A DNA stretch of 35,834 nucleotides from contig JANQKY010000044.1 in NCBI GenBank assembly GCA_028280885.1, positions 1 to 35,834 of the forward strand, given 5' to 3'. Of the stretch, positions 8,109-16,139 are shown in pieces. This stretch comes from Tepidamorphus sp. Lineage in GTDB: Bacteria > Pseudomonadota > Alphaproteobacteria > Rhizobiales > Tepidamorphaceae. The position numbers and the translations under genes were made by a program. Each line of letters begins with the position of its first letter. The stretch's first letter is position 1. The notes beneath the pieces were generated by a model, which made no database searches, was not told where the DNA came from, and was given only the letters and a program-made list of their open reading frames with translations.

Positions 8109-9028
8109 CGAAGATCGTCGCGGCGCATCTGCGCAATCCACAGAGCGCGTGGAGCCTCGGCACGTTCGGCGTGATCGCGGAGTTCATGCACGATCCGGGC
8201 GAGCCGATCGACTTCGAAATAGCGGTCGACCGGGTTCAGGCCGCGACGGATCGCGGCGCGATCCGGCTCCGCTTCGACGATCGGATTGTCCCCCTCGCCT
8301 ATGAGACCCCCGGCAAGGCCCCGGATCGCTGGTCGCATGCCGTCGCCTTGTGCCTGCCGAAGGCGGACTGCGCCGGCAACCAGCGGACCGTGCTGACCGA
8401 GCTTGGTCCCGATGCCGATGCCGTCCGGGCACAGGACCGCGACGCCATCCTGTTCGACATGGGCCTTGGAACGCTGCAGGTCGATGCCTGCGTTCGCGTT
8501 TCCGATCCGGCCATGATCGAGCGGTTCCGGGCCGGATGCGGATCATCCCTGTTCGAGCCGGGCAATCCGCTCGGGCCGGCGATGCCGGAGCTCAGTCCGC
8601 CCCGTGTCTTTACCTGCCGGTTCGGGCGAATCGAGGTGTTCCAGCCGATACCGCCGGCCGATGGAAAGAGCCCGGAGGGGCCGCACACGCATGTTCTGCC
8701 CAGGCTGCTCAAATCCGGGCAGACGCATTCCAGCGCGGCGCCGATCCCGGCCGATCTCGTCCCGTGCGCCCACATCCACCCGGCCAATCCGCTGGTCGAC
8801 ATCATGGGCGAGCCGAAACCGTTTGACCGCAAGGCGTTTGCCGACTTCCAGGCGCTGCTCGAGGCGTTCGGCGATCCCGAGCTGGTGGCGCTCAAGAAAC
8901 GCCTGATGCGCGCTCTGGAACACGGGGAAGAGGCGGATGCTTTGCAGGTGCCGGACGGCCGCCATAACACCGCGGCGCTCAAGCTCGCCAGGCGCCAGGC
9001 CGCGGCGATGGCGGCGGAGAACGGGTAG
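8093..9028 (+). CDS. conserved protein of unknown function, B12-operon associated
   Basis: This 311-residue protein has no signal peptide or membrane segment and should be cytoplasmic. I recall similar proteins in alphaproteobacterial btu operons, perhaps the family called DUF6925, but did not check this. Visible features are two His-x-His motifs, HTH at 198-200 and HIH at 227-229, with another His at about 210 (GQTHSS), and conserved-looking runs such as GTFGVIAEFMHDP and DMGLGTLQVDACVR. The clustered histidines suggest a metal site. It overlaps btuD by 16 bases and is the last gene of the operon. A role in handling imported cobalamin or cobalt is therefore plausible, but this is inference from position only. 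Confidence 0.8.
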   Translation: METDLTKIVAAHLRNPQSAWSLGTFGVIAEFMHDPGEPIDFEIAVDRVQAATDRGAIRLRFDDRIVPLAYETPGKAPDRWSHAVALCLPKADCAGNQRTVLTELGPDADAVRAQDRDAILFDMGLGTLQVDACVRVSDPAMIERFRAGCGSSLFEPGNPLGPAMPELSPPRVFTCRFGRIEVFQPIPPADGKSPEGPHTHVLPRLLKSGQTHSSAAPIPADLVPCAHIHPANPLVDIMGEPKPFDRKAFADFQALLEAFGDPELVALKKRLMRALEHGEEADALQVPDGRHNTAALKLARRQAAAMAAENG

Positions 9029-9036
9029 TCGATCGC

Positions 9037-9873
9037 CTACTGAATGCGCGCCCGCAGCTTGTCGGTCACATATTCCATGGCGAGCACGATCAGGAAGATC
9101 ACCAGGATGATCGTGCTGGCGTTGCGGTACTGGAACAGGTCGAAGGCGACCTTCAACTCCTGCCCGATGCCGCCGGCGCCGACCAGGCCGAGCACGACGG
9201 AGGATCGCACCGCCTTTTCCAGGGCAAACAGCGATGAATTGATCATCGACGGCAGGGTGTCCGGCCACAACGCGCCAATGGCGATCGACAGTTTGTTGGC
9301 GCCGATCGCCGACAGGGCCTCCTGAGGCTCCTTCTCGGCGTCTTCCATCGCCTCGGCGAAGAACCGGCCGCAAAAGCCGATCGTGTCCATCATGATGGTC
9401 AGCGTGCCGGCCACGGCGCCCAAGCCCACGGAGGCAACGAACAGCAAGGCCCAGACGAGATCGGGGATCGTGCGGAACAGCGAAACAAGGGCCTTGAACA
9501 GGAAGTTGAAGCCGCCGATCGGCGAGACGCCGCGGGCGCTGAGCCAGGCGATCGGCAGGCTAAGCACGACGCCGAAGACCGTGCCGACCAGCGCGATCTG
9601 AAACGTCTCGACGATCCGGAAGCCAATCCGGGTCAGGAAATCCGGATCGAGGTTCGGCGGCATCATCCGGCCGACCAGGCGGCCGAAGCCCGGAACGCCG
9701 TCGACCATCTGCTTGGGCGAAGGCGCGACATCGCCGATCGAGACGATCAGGATGGCGGCCCCGACCACCAGGAGGGTGAAGCTCGCCGGGGAGAAGCTGC
9801 GGAACCGCGGCGGCAGGTCCCGCTCGGCCCTGTCGGCCCGACTGGCCCGCTCACCCGGGTCAGGCGACGCCAT
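9037..9873 (-). CDS. phnE: phosphonate ABC transporter, permease
   Basis: This 278-residue inner-membrane permease is of the PhnE type. After a charged N-terminus of about 30 residues come roughly six hydrophobic segments. The binding-protein-dependent transport motif is EALSAIGANKLSIAIGALWPDTLPSMI, the site that contacts the ATPase. RTIPDLVWALLFVASVGLGAVAGTLTI and VLGLVGAGGIGQEL are typical of PhnE. Its start overlaps the phnC stop by 14 bases, so the two are coupled. It ends eight bases from the convergent B12-operon gene, with no clear terminator between. It should import phosphonates with PhnC and PhnD. Confidence 0.92.
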   Translation of the reverse strand: MASPDPGERASRADRAERDLPPRFRSFSPASFTLLVVGAAILIVSIGDVAPSPKQMVDGVPGFGRLVGRMMPPNLDPDFLTRIGFRIVETFQIALVGTVFGVVLSLPIAWLSARGVSPIGGFNFLFKALVSLFRTIPDLVWALLFVASVGLGAVAGTLTIMMDTIGFCGRFFAEAMEDAEKEPQEALSAIGANKLSIAIGALWPDTLPSMINSSLFALEKAVRSSVVLGLVGAGGIGQELKVAFDLFQYRNASTIILVIFLIVLAMEYVTDKLRARIQ

Positions 9874-10666
9874 CGAAGGTCGCCTCCAGGTCCGCGCTCT
9901 GAACCGCGCCGGCCGGCTTGTCGAACAGCACCCCGCCCCGCTTCAGGGCCACCACCCGCGTCGCGAATTCCGCCGTGTGGTCCATGTCGTGCGAGGTGAA
10001 CACCAGCGTGATGCCGTGCTGCCGGCACAGCCGCACGAAGAGATCCATGACCTTGCGGCCGGAGACCGGGTCGAGGCTGGCCGCCGGCTCGTCGGCGATC
10101 AGGAGCTGCGGCCGGCGCACCAGCGCCCGCGCGATCGCCACCCGCTGCTGCTGCCCGCCCGACAGCGCTTCGGCGCGGCTCATGGCCTTGTCGGCAAGGC
10201 TGACCTCGCTCAGGGCATCACGCGCCCGCTGCCGCCACTCCGGCAAGGCGGTGGCATGGGAAAACCCCCGCCAGCTTCCCTTGCCGCCAAGCAACCCGTG
10301 CACGACGTTCGACAGCACGGTGCGGCGGCGCACGAGGCAGTGCTTCTGGAACACGAAGCCGGTCTTCTGGCGCAGGCTGGCGCGCTGTCCGGCATTCGGC
10401 GCCCTGTCGAACGTCTCGCCCAGCGTGCGCACCGTGCCGCCGGAGATGTCATGCAGGCCGATCAGGCATTTCAGCAATGTCGACTTGCCGCATCCATTCG
10501 ATCCGATCAGGGCAACCCGTTCGCCCGGCGAGACCGCCAGATTGACGCCGTCGAGGATCATCGACGCGCCGTCATAGGATTTCCTGAGGCCGGATACCCG
10601 GATCAGGGCCTCTTCCCGGCGATCGCCGGCCGGCGGAACGGCATTGCGGACTTTGACATCGAACAT
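9860..10666 (-). CDS. phnC: phosphonate ABC transporter, ATP-binding protein
   Basis: This 268-residue ABC ATPase is of the PhnC type. Walker A is GSNGCGKST, the Q-loop region is GFVFQKHCLVRRRTVLSNVVHG (a PhnC-like stretch), the signature is LSGGQQQR, Walker B is LLIADEP and the H-loop is FTSHDMDH. I choose the ATG at 10666 because GGAGG stands nine bases upstream; the open frame extends to 10786 without family similarity. It follows phnD after 132 bases that hold strong hairpins, and overlaps phnE. It energises phosphonate import. Confidence 0.92.
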   Translation of the reverse strand: MFDVKVRNAVPPAGDRREEALIRVSGLRKSYDGASMILDGVNLAVSPGERVALIGSNGCGKSTLLKCLIGLHDISGGTVRTLGETFDRAPNAGQRASLRQKTGFVFQKHCLVRRRTVLSNVVHGLLGGKGSWRGFSHATALPEWRQRARDALSEVSLADKAMSRAEALSGGQQQRVAIARALVRRPQLLIADEPAASLDPVSGRKVMDLFVRLCRQHGITLVFTSHDMDHTAEFATRVVALKRGGVLFDKPAGAVQSADLEATFDGVA

Positions 10667-10681
10667 GCCAGGGCCTCCGGA

Positions 10682-10727
10682 ACCGGCGGAACGCCGGTGG
10701 TACGGAGCGGCGCTGTCGCCGCCCCGT
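10682..10727 (-). repeat. two strong hairpins between phnD and phnC
   Basis: Two stem-loops lie side by side in the 132-base gap. ACCGGCG-GAA-CGCCGGT is at 10682-10698. An 11-bp stem with one mismatch and loop CTGT is at 10702-10727. On the phnD-reading strand no T-run follows, so full termination is unlikely. Such hairpins after a binding-protein gene often protect its mRNA or attenuate read-through, which gives more binding protein than permease. Confidence 0.6.
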
Positions 10728-10798
10728 GCCGTGGGTTTTTTCGAAAACTGCAGAAGCGGTCTCGCCGGGCGTGCCGGCCCGGACACGTCAACGGAGTG

Positions 10799-11662
10799 TC
10801 AGTTGCCGACGAAGGCGTTGGTGTCGACACCGATGGTGGCGTACATCTCGCGCACGTAGTCGTAGGCCTGGTCATCGATCGACGGCAGGAAGACGCCACC
10901 GAGATATTTCTGGTTGTCCTCGCCCGCCAGGATCGCTTCCATCAGCGCATCACCGTCTTCGACGAAGGCCTTGCGGACCGCTTCGACGGTTGCGTCGTCG
11001 AGGTCGTCACGCGCGACGAGAATGTCGTTCGGCAGGTCGGGACCACGGGCGACAACCTTGAACGCGGTGTCGGGAAAGGCGGCACGAATGCCACGGAGAT
11101 GGCCGGCATTCATGCCGATGGCGTGCACGTCGCCGCGAATAAGGGCCTCGGCGGCGACGTTGCGCGAGATGATGCGCGCGTCGTAGTCGGAGCCGTAGGC
11201 GAGGCCGAAATCGGTGAGAACCTGGGCCGGGCCGAGATGCTGCGAGGTCGACCCGACGGAGCCGAAGGTCACGGTCTTGTCCTTCAGGTCACCGACGCGG
11301 TCGATCGGGCCGTCGGCCAGCACGACGATCTGCGCGTAGTATTCCGGACGCTGCCAGGCGGTGACGATCTCGACATCGGAAATGCTGTTGATGACGACAT
11401 ATTCGGCCGGCCCGGTCAGGATCAGGTCGACATGGCCCTGATTGATCGCCTCGACGGCCGATGTCCGCGAGCTGACGGGAAACAGCTCGATGTCCAGGCC
11501 CGTCGATTCCTCGAGCTGTTCCTCGAAGGCCGCAAACTCCTGCTGCAGCGCCTCGAGCCCTTCGATGTCGGTGACCGCAAACTTGACCGGATCCGCGAGG
11601 GCCGGCGCCGAAATCGCGACCAGTGTCGCGGCAAGGATGGAACGCAGCAATGGATCCTCCAT
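10799..11662 (-). CDS. phnD: phosphonate ABC transporter, periplasmic binding protein
   Basis: This 287-residue type 2 periplasmic binding protein is of the PhnD family. A signal peptide of about 23 residues ends in ALA before DPVKFAVTD. Family motifs are VDLILTGPAEYVVI, VTFGSVGSTSQHLGP and DVHAIGMNAGHLRG. It captures phosphonates, perhaps including phosphonoacetate given the nearby hydrolase, and passes them to PhnCE. It is the first gene of the minus-strand arm of the divergon; its start is 77 bases from the phnM-like gene. The shared gap carries palindromes suited to the PhnF-type regulator. Confidence 0.92.
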   Translation of the reverse strand: MEDPLLRSILAATLVAISAPALADPVKFAVTDIEGLEALQQEFAAFEEQLEESTGLDIELFPVSSRTSAVEAINQGHVDLILTGPAEYVVINSISDVEIVTAWQRPEYYAQIVVLADGPIDRVGDLKDKTVTFGSVGSTSQHLGPAQVLTDFGLAYGSDYDARIISRNVAAEALIRGDVHAIGMNAGHLRGIRAAFPDTAFKVVARGPDLPNDILVARDDLDDATVEAVRKAFVEDGDALMEAILAGEDNQKYLGGVFLPSIDDQAYDYVREMYATIGVDTNAFVGN

Positions 11663-11668
11663 ATTTTG

Positions 11669-11717
11669 CTGTGTACACAGGATTGTTGCATTTCACTGAT
11701 AGACGGTGTTGTTAACA
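11669..11717. promoter_or_regulatory. palindromes in the phnD/phnM divergent promoter region
   Basis: The 77-base gap between the divergent start codons contains the perfect palindrome CTGTGTACACAG (11669-11680) and a second one, TGTTAACA (11710-11717), 41 bases apart start to start. GntR/HutC-type regulators such as PhnF bind short palindromes of this kind, and a phnF-type gene is encoded nearby. Assignment to that protein is inference. Confidence 0.55.
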
Positions 11718-11739
11718 GATTAGTGACGTATGGAAGATT

Positions 11740-12870
11740 ATGCGCAACCTGCTGATAACAAACGGGAATGTCCTGACGCCGACAGGCTTCGCCCGCACCG
11801 ACCTGCACATCGCCGATGGCATCATCGCCGAAGGAACGCCCTCCGGCCCTGCCCCGCTCGATACAGACCACTTCGATGCGGGGGGCGGGCTGGTCCTGCC
11901 CGGCATCGTCGATCTGCACGGCGATGCCTTCGAGCGTTCGATCGAGCCCCGCCCCGGCGTCACCTTCGCCATCGCCGACGCCTTGCACGATGTCGACGGC
12001 CAGCTGATCGCAAACGGCATCACCACCGCCTTCCACGCCGTTTCCGTCTCGTGGGAGGCCGGGATCCGGTCGATCGACGCGGCGCGCGATATCTTCAGGG
12101 CCATCGAGGCCGAGACGTTCCGCGCCAGCGTTCACGCCCACATTCGCTGGGAGACCTTCGCCGTCGACGAGGCACGGGAGGTGCTGGACTGGCTTGCCGC
12201 CGCCGGCCGGGCGATCCTGTCGATCAACGATCACACGACGGCCAACCTGCACCTGCGGCCGCCGTCGACGAAGCTCGACAGGATGGCCTCGCGGATGGGC
12301 ATCCCGGCTGGCGACGTCGTCGCCGCGCTGGAAGCAGCCGCCGGGCGGGCCGACAGGGTCGAACCGACTGTCGAGGCAGTCTGCGCGCGCGCCGACGCCC
12401 TGTCGGTTCCGGTCTTTTCTCATGACGACCGGACCGTCGAGGAGCGCCGCCGGCTGCGCGACCGGGGGGTCAGGAACTGCGAGTTCCCGATGGCAATCGA
12501 GGTTGCCCGCGAAGCCCGGCGCGCGGGCGAGCCGGTTATCCTCGGCGCGCCCAATGTCGTGCGTGGCGGATCGCAGAACAACGCCGTGGATGCACGCGCT
12601 GCCATAGACGCCGACCTCTGTTCGGCATTGGTGTCGGACTACAGTTACCCGACGATCATGAAGGCAGCATTTCAGCTTGCAGGCGCCGACCATAAAAATC
12701 TCGCCGAGGCCTGGCATCTGGTCTCCACGGCGCCGGCGCGTATTGCCGGTCTTGGCGACCGCGGCGCACTGACGGCGGGCCGGCGCGGCGACATACTTGT
12801 GTTTTGGCCCGATACGACCGCATTACGGGCCGTATTCGTGAACGGCAGGAAAGTCTTGGAGTATGGCTAG
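11740..12870 (+). CDS. phnM: PhnM-like amidohydrolase (ribose 1-methylphosphonate 5-triphosphate diphosphatase family)
   Basis: This 376-residue cytoplasmic amidohydrolase matches PhnM in several blocks: PGIVDLHGDAFERSIEPRPGV near residues 65-85 (metal-binding His, here HGD where E. coli PhnM has HTD), NGITTAFHAV, INDHT, FSHDDRTVEE, ILGAPNVVRGGS, LVSDYSYP and GRRGDILVF. In the C-P lyase pathway PhnM removes pyrophosphate from alpha-D-ribose 1-methylphosphonate 5-triphosphate. The C-P lyase core genes phnG-phnL are not in this window, so it either works with a distant cluster or acts on another compound. GGAAG lies just before the start. Its end overlaps the regulator gene by eight bases. Family assignment is firm; exact substrate is uncertain. 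Confidence 0.85.
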   Translation: MRNLLITNGNVLTPTGFARTDLHIADGIIAEGTPSGPAPLDTDHFDAGGGLVLPGIVDLHGDAFERSIEPRPGVTFAIADALHDVDGQLIANGITTAFHAVSVSWEAGIRSIDAARDIFRAIEAETFRASVHAHIRWETFAVDEAREVLDWLAAAGRAILSINDHTTANLHLRPPSTKLDRMASRMGIPAGDVVAALEAAAGRADRVEPTVEAVCARADALSVPVFSHDDRTVEERRRLRDRGVRNCEFPMAIEVAREARRAGEPVILGAPNVVRGGSQNNAVDARAAIDADLCSALVSDYSYPTIMKAAFQLAGADHKNLAEAWHLVSTAPARIAGLGDRGALTAGRRGDILVFWPDTTALRAVFVNGRKVLEYG

Positions 12871-13648
12871 GACGCGGATCGCCGACGAGGACTCCAATTA
12901 CGAGGAACTCGTCGCACTCGCACGTAAAGCGTATCTCGATAAATCCGAACATCCGATATGGCAGCAGATCTACGACCGGCTGGCGGCCGCCTGCCGGGAG
13001 CGCGCCCTCGTTCCCGGCTCCCGGCTGCCGGGCGAATACCGGCTGGCCGAGATCTTCGGCGTCAACCGCATCACCATGCGCAACGCGCTCGGGCGGCTGC
13101 AGGAGGAAGGGCTGCTGCAGGCGCGAAAGGGCGCCGGCATCTTCGTGCGGGCGCCGGCGCAACGCTACGTCATCAAGGACAACATGCGCTTTTCGATGTC
13201 GCTGGACGCCAGCGGAACGGTGACGACCAGAACCGTCTCGCTGCACCGCCGCAAGGCCAGCGCCTGGGCACGCGAGGCTTACGGGCTTGCCGCCGGCGCC
13301 GAAACGGTCGAACTGCACAGGGTCAGGCTGCTCGACGGCAACCCGATCTACTACGCGGTCAAGGAGTTTTCCCTGACGATCTTTCCGCGGCTCGAGGCCG
13401 ACTATGCCGAGCACGGATCGGTCACCCGGGTCTACCGCGACCATGGCGTGACCTCCTTCCGGCGGGCCGAGACGCGGGTCTCGGGCGGTTTCGCCGATGC
13501 GGTGCAGTCCGAACGACTGACGCTGACCCCGATGACGCCGGTCATTCTGGTGGACTCCCACAACACCGACGAAGACGGCCGAACGATCGAACTCAACCGC
13601 GGCTGCTGGCCGCTGACGAGCGTCGAGCTCGTCTTCTCAACCCCCTGA
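12863..13648 (+). CDS. phnF: GntR/HutC-family regulator, PhnF type
   Basis: This 261-residue repressor-type protein has a winged helix-turn-helix at about 35-95 (SRLPGEYRLAEIFGVNRITMRNALGRLQEEGLL..KGAGIFV) and a C-terminal UTRA effector-binding domain (about 110-258) with the usual VELHRVRLLDGNPIYYAVKEF and RAETRVSGGFAD. PhnF-type proteins repress phosphonate genes until the inducer appears. It overlaps the phnM-like gene and precedes phnA by 46 bases, so it is probably autoregulated and likely acts on the palindromes at 11669-11717. It has an N-terminal extension of about 30 acidic residues before the DNA-binding domain. Confidence 0.87.
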   Translation: MARTRIADEDSNYEELVALARKAYLDKSEHPIWQQIYDRLAAACRERALVPGSRLPGEYRLAEIFGVNRITMRNALGRLQEEGLLQARKGAGIFVRAPAQRYVIKDNMRFSMSLDASGTVTTRTVSLHRRKASAWAREAYGLAAGAETVELHRVRLLDGNPIYYAVKEFSLTIFPRLEADYAEHGSVTRVYRDHGVTSFRRAETRVSGGFADAVQSERLTLTPMTPVILVDSHNTDEDGRTIELNRGCWPLTSVELVFSTP

Positions 13649-13694
13649 TTCGCCCCCCCAATTCTCCCCTAAGGCAGGCAACGAGGACAAGAAA

Positions 13695-14945
13695 ATGCGC
13701 CCGCAGACCATCGCCACCATCAATGATCGCGACTATGCCCGTCCAGCCGCGCCTGCCATCGTCATCTGCCTCGACGGGTGCGAGCCGGCCTATCTCGACC
13801 GGTCGATCAAGGCAGAGCTGATGCCGAACCTGGAAGCAATGCTCGCCAAGGGCACATCCCGCACGGCGCGGTCGGCCATGCCGAGCTTCACCAATCCGAA
13901 CAACCTCTCGATCGCGACCGGCCGGCCGGCCAGCGTCCACGGCATATGCGGCAACTTCTTCTTCGACCCCGATCAGAACGTCGAAGTCATGATGAACGAC
14001 CCCTCGTTCCTGCGCGCGCCGACGATCTTCTCCGGTCTTGCCGAGGCCGGCCTGACGGTCGCCATCGTCACGGCCAAGGACAAGCTGCGGGCACTGTTAG
14101 GGGCCGGGCTCGATTTCGCGACCGGCCGGGCGATCTGCTTTTCGGCGGAGAAGGCGGACCGGACGAGGATTGCGGAAAACGGTATCGACGATGCCGCCGC
14201 CTGGCTCGCCCGGCCGGTGCCGGAGGTCTATTCCGCCGACCTCTCGGAGTTCGTGTTCGCCGCCGGGGTGAAGCTCCTGAACACCCGCCGGCCGGACGTT
14301 ATGTATCTGACGACCACCGACTTCATCCAGCACAAGCACGCGCCCGGCAGCGACGAGGCGAATGCCTTCTACGCCATGTTCGACCGGTATCTGGGCGAAC
14401 TCGATGCGCGCGGCGCAACGATCGTGATCACCGCCGACCATGGCATGAAGCCCAAACACACCGATGACGGCACACCGGACGTCATCTGGCTGCAGAGCCT
14501 GATCGACCAGTGGACCGAGCCCGGCTCGGCGCGGATCATCCTGCCGATCACCGACCCCTACGTCGTCCATCACGGCGCGCTCGGCTCGTTTGCGACGGTC
14601 TACCTGCCCGACGGCGCGGACCACGCGGCGATCCTGGACACTCTGCGGCGGATCGACGGCATCGACCTGGCGCTCGATCGCGGCGAGGCCGGACAGAAGT
14701 TCGAGCTCCCGGAGGACCGTATCGGCGACCTGGTCGTCACCACGCCGGCCGGCAAGGCGATCGGCATCGCGCCCGAACACCATGACCTCACCGTGCTCGA
14801 CGCACCACTCCGGTCGCATGGCGGCCGCGACGAGCAGATCGTCCCGTTCATCGTCAACCGGCCGCCGGAAGCGCTCCCGCCCATCGACGACCTGCGTAAC
14901 TTCGACGCCTTCTTCGTTGCGCTTGCCGCCGCCGCGGCACCATAG
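13695..14945 (+). CDS. phnA: phosphonoacetate hydrolase
   Basis: This 416-residue enzyme of the alkaline-phosphatase superfamily should split phosphonoacetate into acetate and phosphate using two zinc ions. The full active-site set can be placed: D27 (CLDGCEPAY), nucleophile T66 (PSFTNPNN), lysines 128 and 130 (TAKDK), D209 and H213 (DFIQH), D248 and H249 (TADHG) and H375 (RSHGGRDE). The spacing agrees with the characterised rhizobial PhnA as I remember it. Length is normal and there is no signal peptide, so it is cytoplasmic. It is preceded by AGGACA and follows the phnF-type gene by 46 bases. Together with PhnDCE it forms a route for using phosphonoacetate as a source of phosphate. Confidence 0.93.
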   Translation: MRPQTIATINDRDYARPAAPAIVICLDGCEPAYLDRSIKAELMPNLEAMLAKGTSRTARSAMPSFTNPNNLSIATGRPASVHGICGNFFFDPDQNVEVMMNDPSFLRAPTIFSGLAEAGLTVAIVTAKDKLRALLGAGLDFATGRAICFSAEKADRTRIAENGIDDAAAWLARPVPEVYSADLSEFVFAAGVKLLNTRRPDVMYLTTTDFIQHKHAPGSDEANAFYAMFDRYLGELDARGATIVITADHGMKPKHTDDGTPDVIWLQSLIDQWTEPGSARIILPITDPYVVHHGALGSFATVYLPDGADHAAILDTLRRIDGIDLALDRGEAGQKFELPEDRIGDLVVTTPAGKAIGIAPEHHDLTVLDAPLRSHGGRDEQIVPFIVNRPPEALPPIDDLRNFDAFFVALAAAAAP

Positions 14946-14956
14946 GCGAGCCCAGG

Positions 14957-16021
14957 CTACCGGGCGCGGCGCAGCATGCCGAAGAGATCGCGGGGGTCGT
15001 CCGGATCGGCCAGCATGTCGAGGTTCTGGAAGAAATCCGTTTCGCCGATCCGGTCCCGGACGAAGCGCAGCGCGGAAAAATCCTCGATCGCGAAGCCTAC
15101 TCCATCAAACAGCGTGATCTGGCTCTGGCTGGCGCGGCCGGGTTTCGCGCCGATGATCACTTCCCACATTTCGGTGACCGGAAAGTCGTCCGGCATCTGC
15201 TGAATTTCGCCTTCCACGCGCGTCTGCGGCGCGTATTCGACGAAGACGTCGGAGCGCATCAGAATGTCCCGGTGCAGCTCGGTCTTGCCGGGACAATCGC
15301 CGCCGATCGCATTGATATGGATGCCGGTCCCGACCATGTTGTCGGTGAGGATCGTCGCAAGCTGCTTGTCGGCCGTGCATGTGGTGATGATCTGCGCGCC
15401 CTCGGTCGCCTCTTCCGGCGACCGGCAGATGGTGAGGTCGAACCCCTCGCCCGAAAGGTTGCGGACGACCTTCCCGGTTGCCGAGGGGTCGACGTCATAC
15501 AGCCTGAGCGTATCGACGCCGCACAACACCCGGAACGCCGTTGCCTGGAACTCCGACTGGGCTCCGTTGCCGATCATCGCCATGGTCCGGGCGCCTTCGG
15601 GCGCGAGGACCCTGGCGACCATCGCCGAGGTCGCAGCCGTGCGCAGGGCCGTGAGCAGGGTCATTTCGGTCAGCAGCACCGGGTATCCGGTGTAAACGTC
15701 GGCAATCAGCCCGAAGGCCGTGACGGTCTGCAGCCCCTCCCTGGTGTTCTTGGGATGCCCGTTGACATATTTGAAGGCATAGGCCTCGCCGTCGGAAGCC
15801 GGCATCAGCTCGATAACGCCGACCTTGGAGTGGGAGGCGACGCGCGGCGTCTTGTCGAACAGCTCCCAGCGGCGGAAGTCCTCTTCGATATAGGCCGCAA
15901 GCCCCTTGAGCATCTCCTCGATGCCCAGGCTATGGACCAGCCGCATCATGTTGTCGACGCTGACGAAGGGGACGAATGCGGTCTGCGATGGTGTGGGTTT
16001 GCTCATCGTGGGTTTGCTCAT
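14957..16021 (-). CDS. ornithine cyclodeaminase
   Basis: This 354-residue NAD-dependent enzyme of the ornithine cyclodeaminase/mu-crystallin family should convert L-ornithine to L-proline and ammonia. Visible are K84 in FKYVNGHPKN (substrate-binding lysine), the nucleotide-binding MIGNGAQSEFQA, and NAIGGDCPGKTEL with the aspartate typical of true ornithine cyclodeaminases rather than alanine dehydrogenases. RTAATSAM is the family's conserved arginine region. The N-terminus begins MSKPTMSKPT, an in-frame 15-base duplication that gives two possible starts (16021 or 16006). It ends 11 bases from phnA (convergent) and is divergent from an Lrp/AsnC regulator, its probable controller. Confidence 0.9.
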   Translation of the reverse strand: MSKPTMSKPTPSQTAFVPFVSVDNMMRLVHSLGIEEMLKGLAAYIEEDFRRWELFDKTPRVASHSKVGVIELMPASDGEAYAFKYVNGHPKNTREGLQTVTAFGLIADVYTGYPVLLTEMTLLTALRTAATSAMVARVLAPEGARTMAMIGNGAQSEFQATAFRVLCGVDTLRLYDVDPSATGKVVRNLSGEGFDLTICRSPEEATEGAQIITTCTADKQLATILTDNMVGTGIHINAIGGDCPGKTELHRDILMRSDVFVEYAPQTRVEGEIQQMPDDFPVTEMWEVIIGAKPGRASQSQITLFDGVGFAIEDFSALRFVRDRIGETDFFQNLDMLADPDDPRDLFGMLRRAR

Positions 16022-16077
16022 TCCGGGCCCTTCCGATCCTGCCCGCCCATTGTTTCAAACGATACTCTTAGAAAAAA

Positions 16078-16137
16078 TGCTCAAACTATGCATATAATGG
16101 GTATCACACTGTACAAATCGATTATGCTCACTGAGCA
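16078..16137. promoter_or_regulatory. probable Lrp/AsnC operator region
   Basis: The perfect palindrome TGCTCA-C-TGAGCA is at 16125-16137, immediately before the regulator's start codon, and a further half-site TGCTCA is at 16078-16083. TATAAT at 16093-16098 could be a -10 box for the plus-strand regulator. The site lies between divergent ocd and lrp-type genes, so it suits autoregulation together with control of ocd. Assignment is inference. Confidence 0.55.
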
Positions 16138-16139
16138 CT

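Noticed and set aside
9713..11755. Open frame of 680 codons on the plus strand across phnE, phnC and phnD
   Set aside because: It is antisense to three well-supported transporter genes, and its low-complexity Arg/Gly/Asp-rich text matches no family. Shadow frame.
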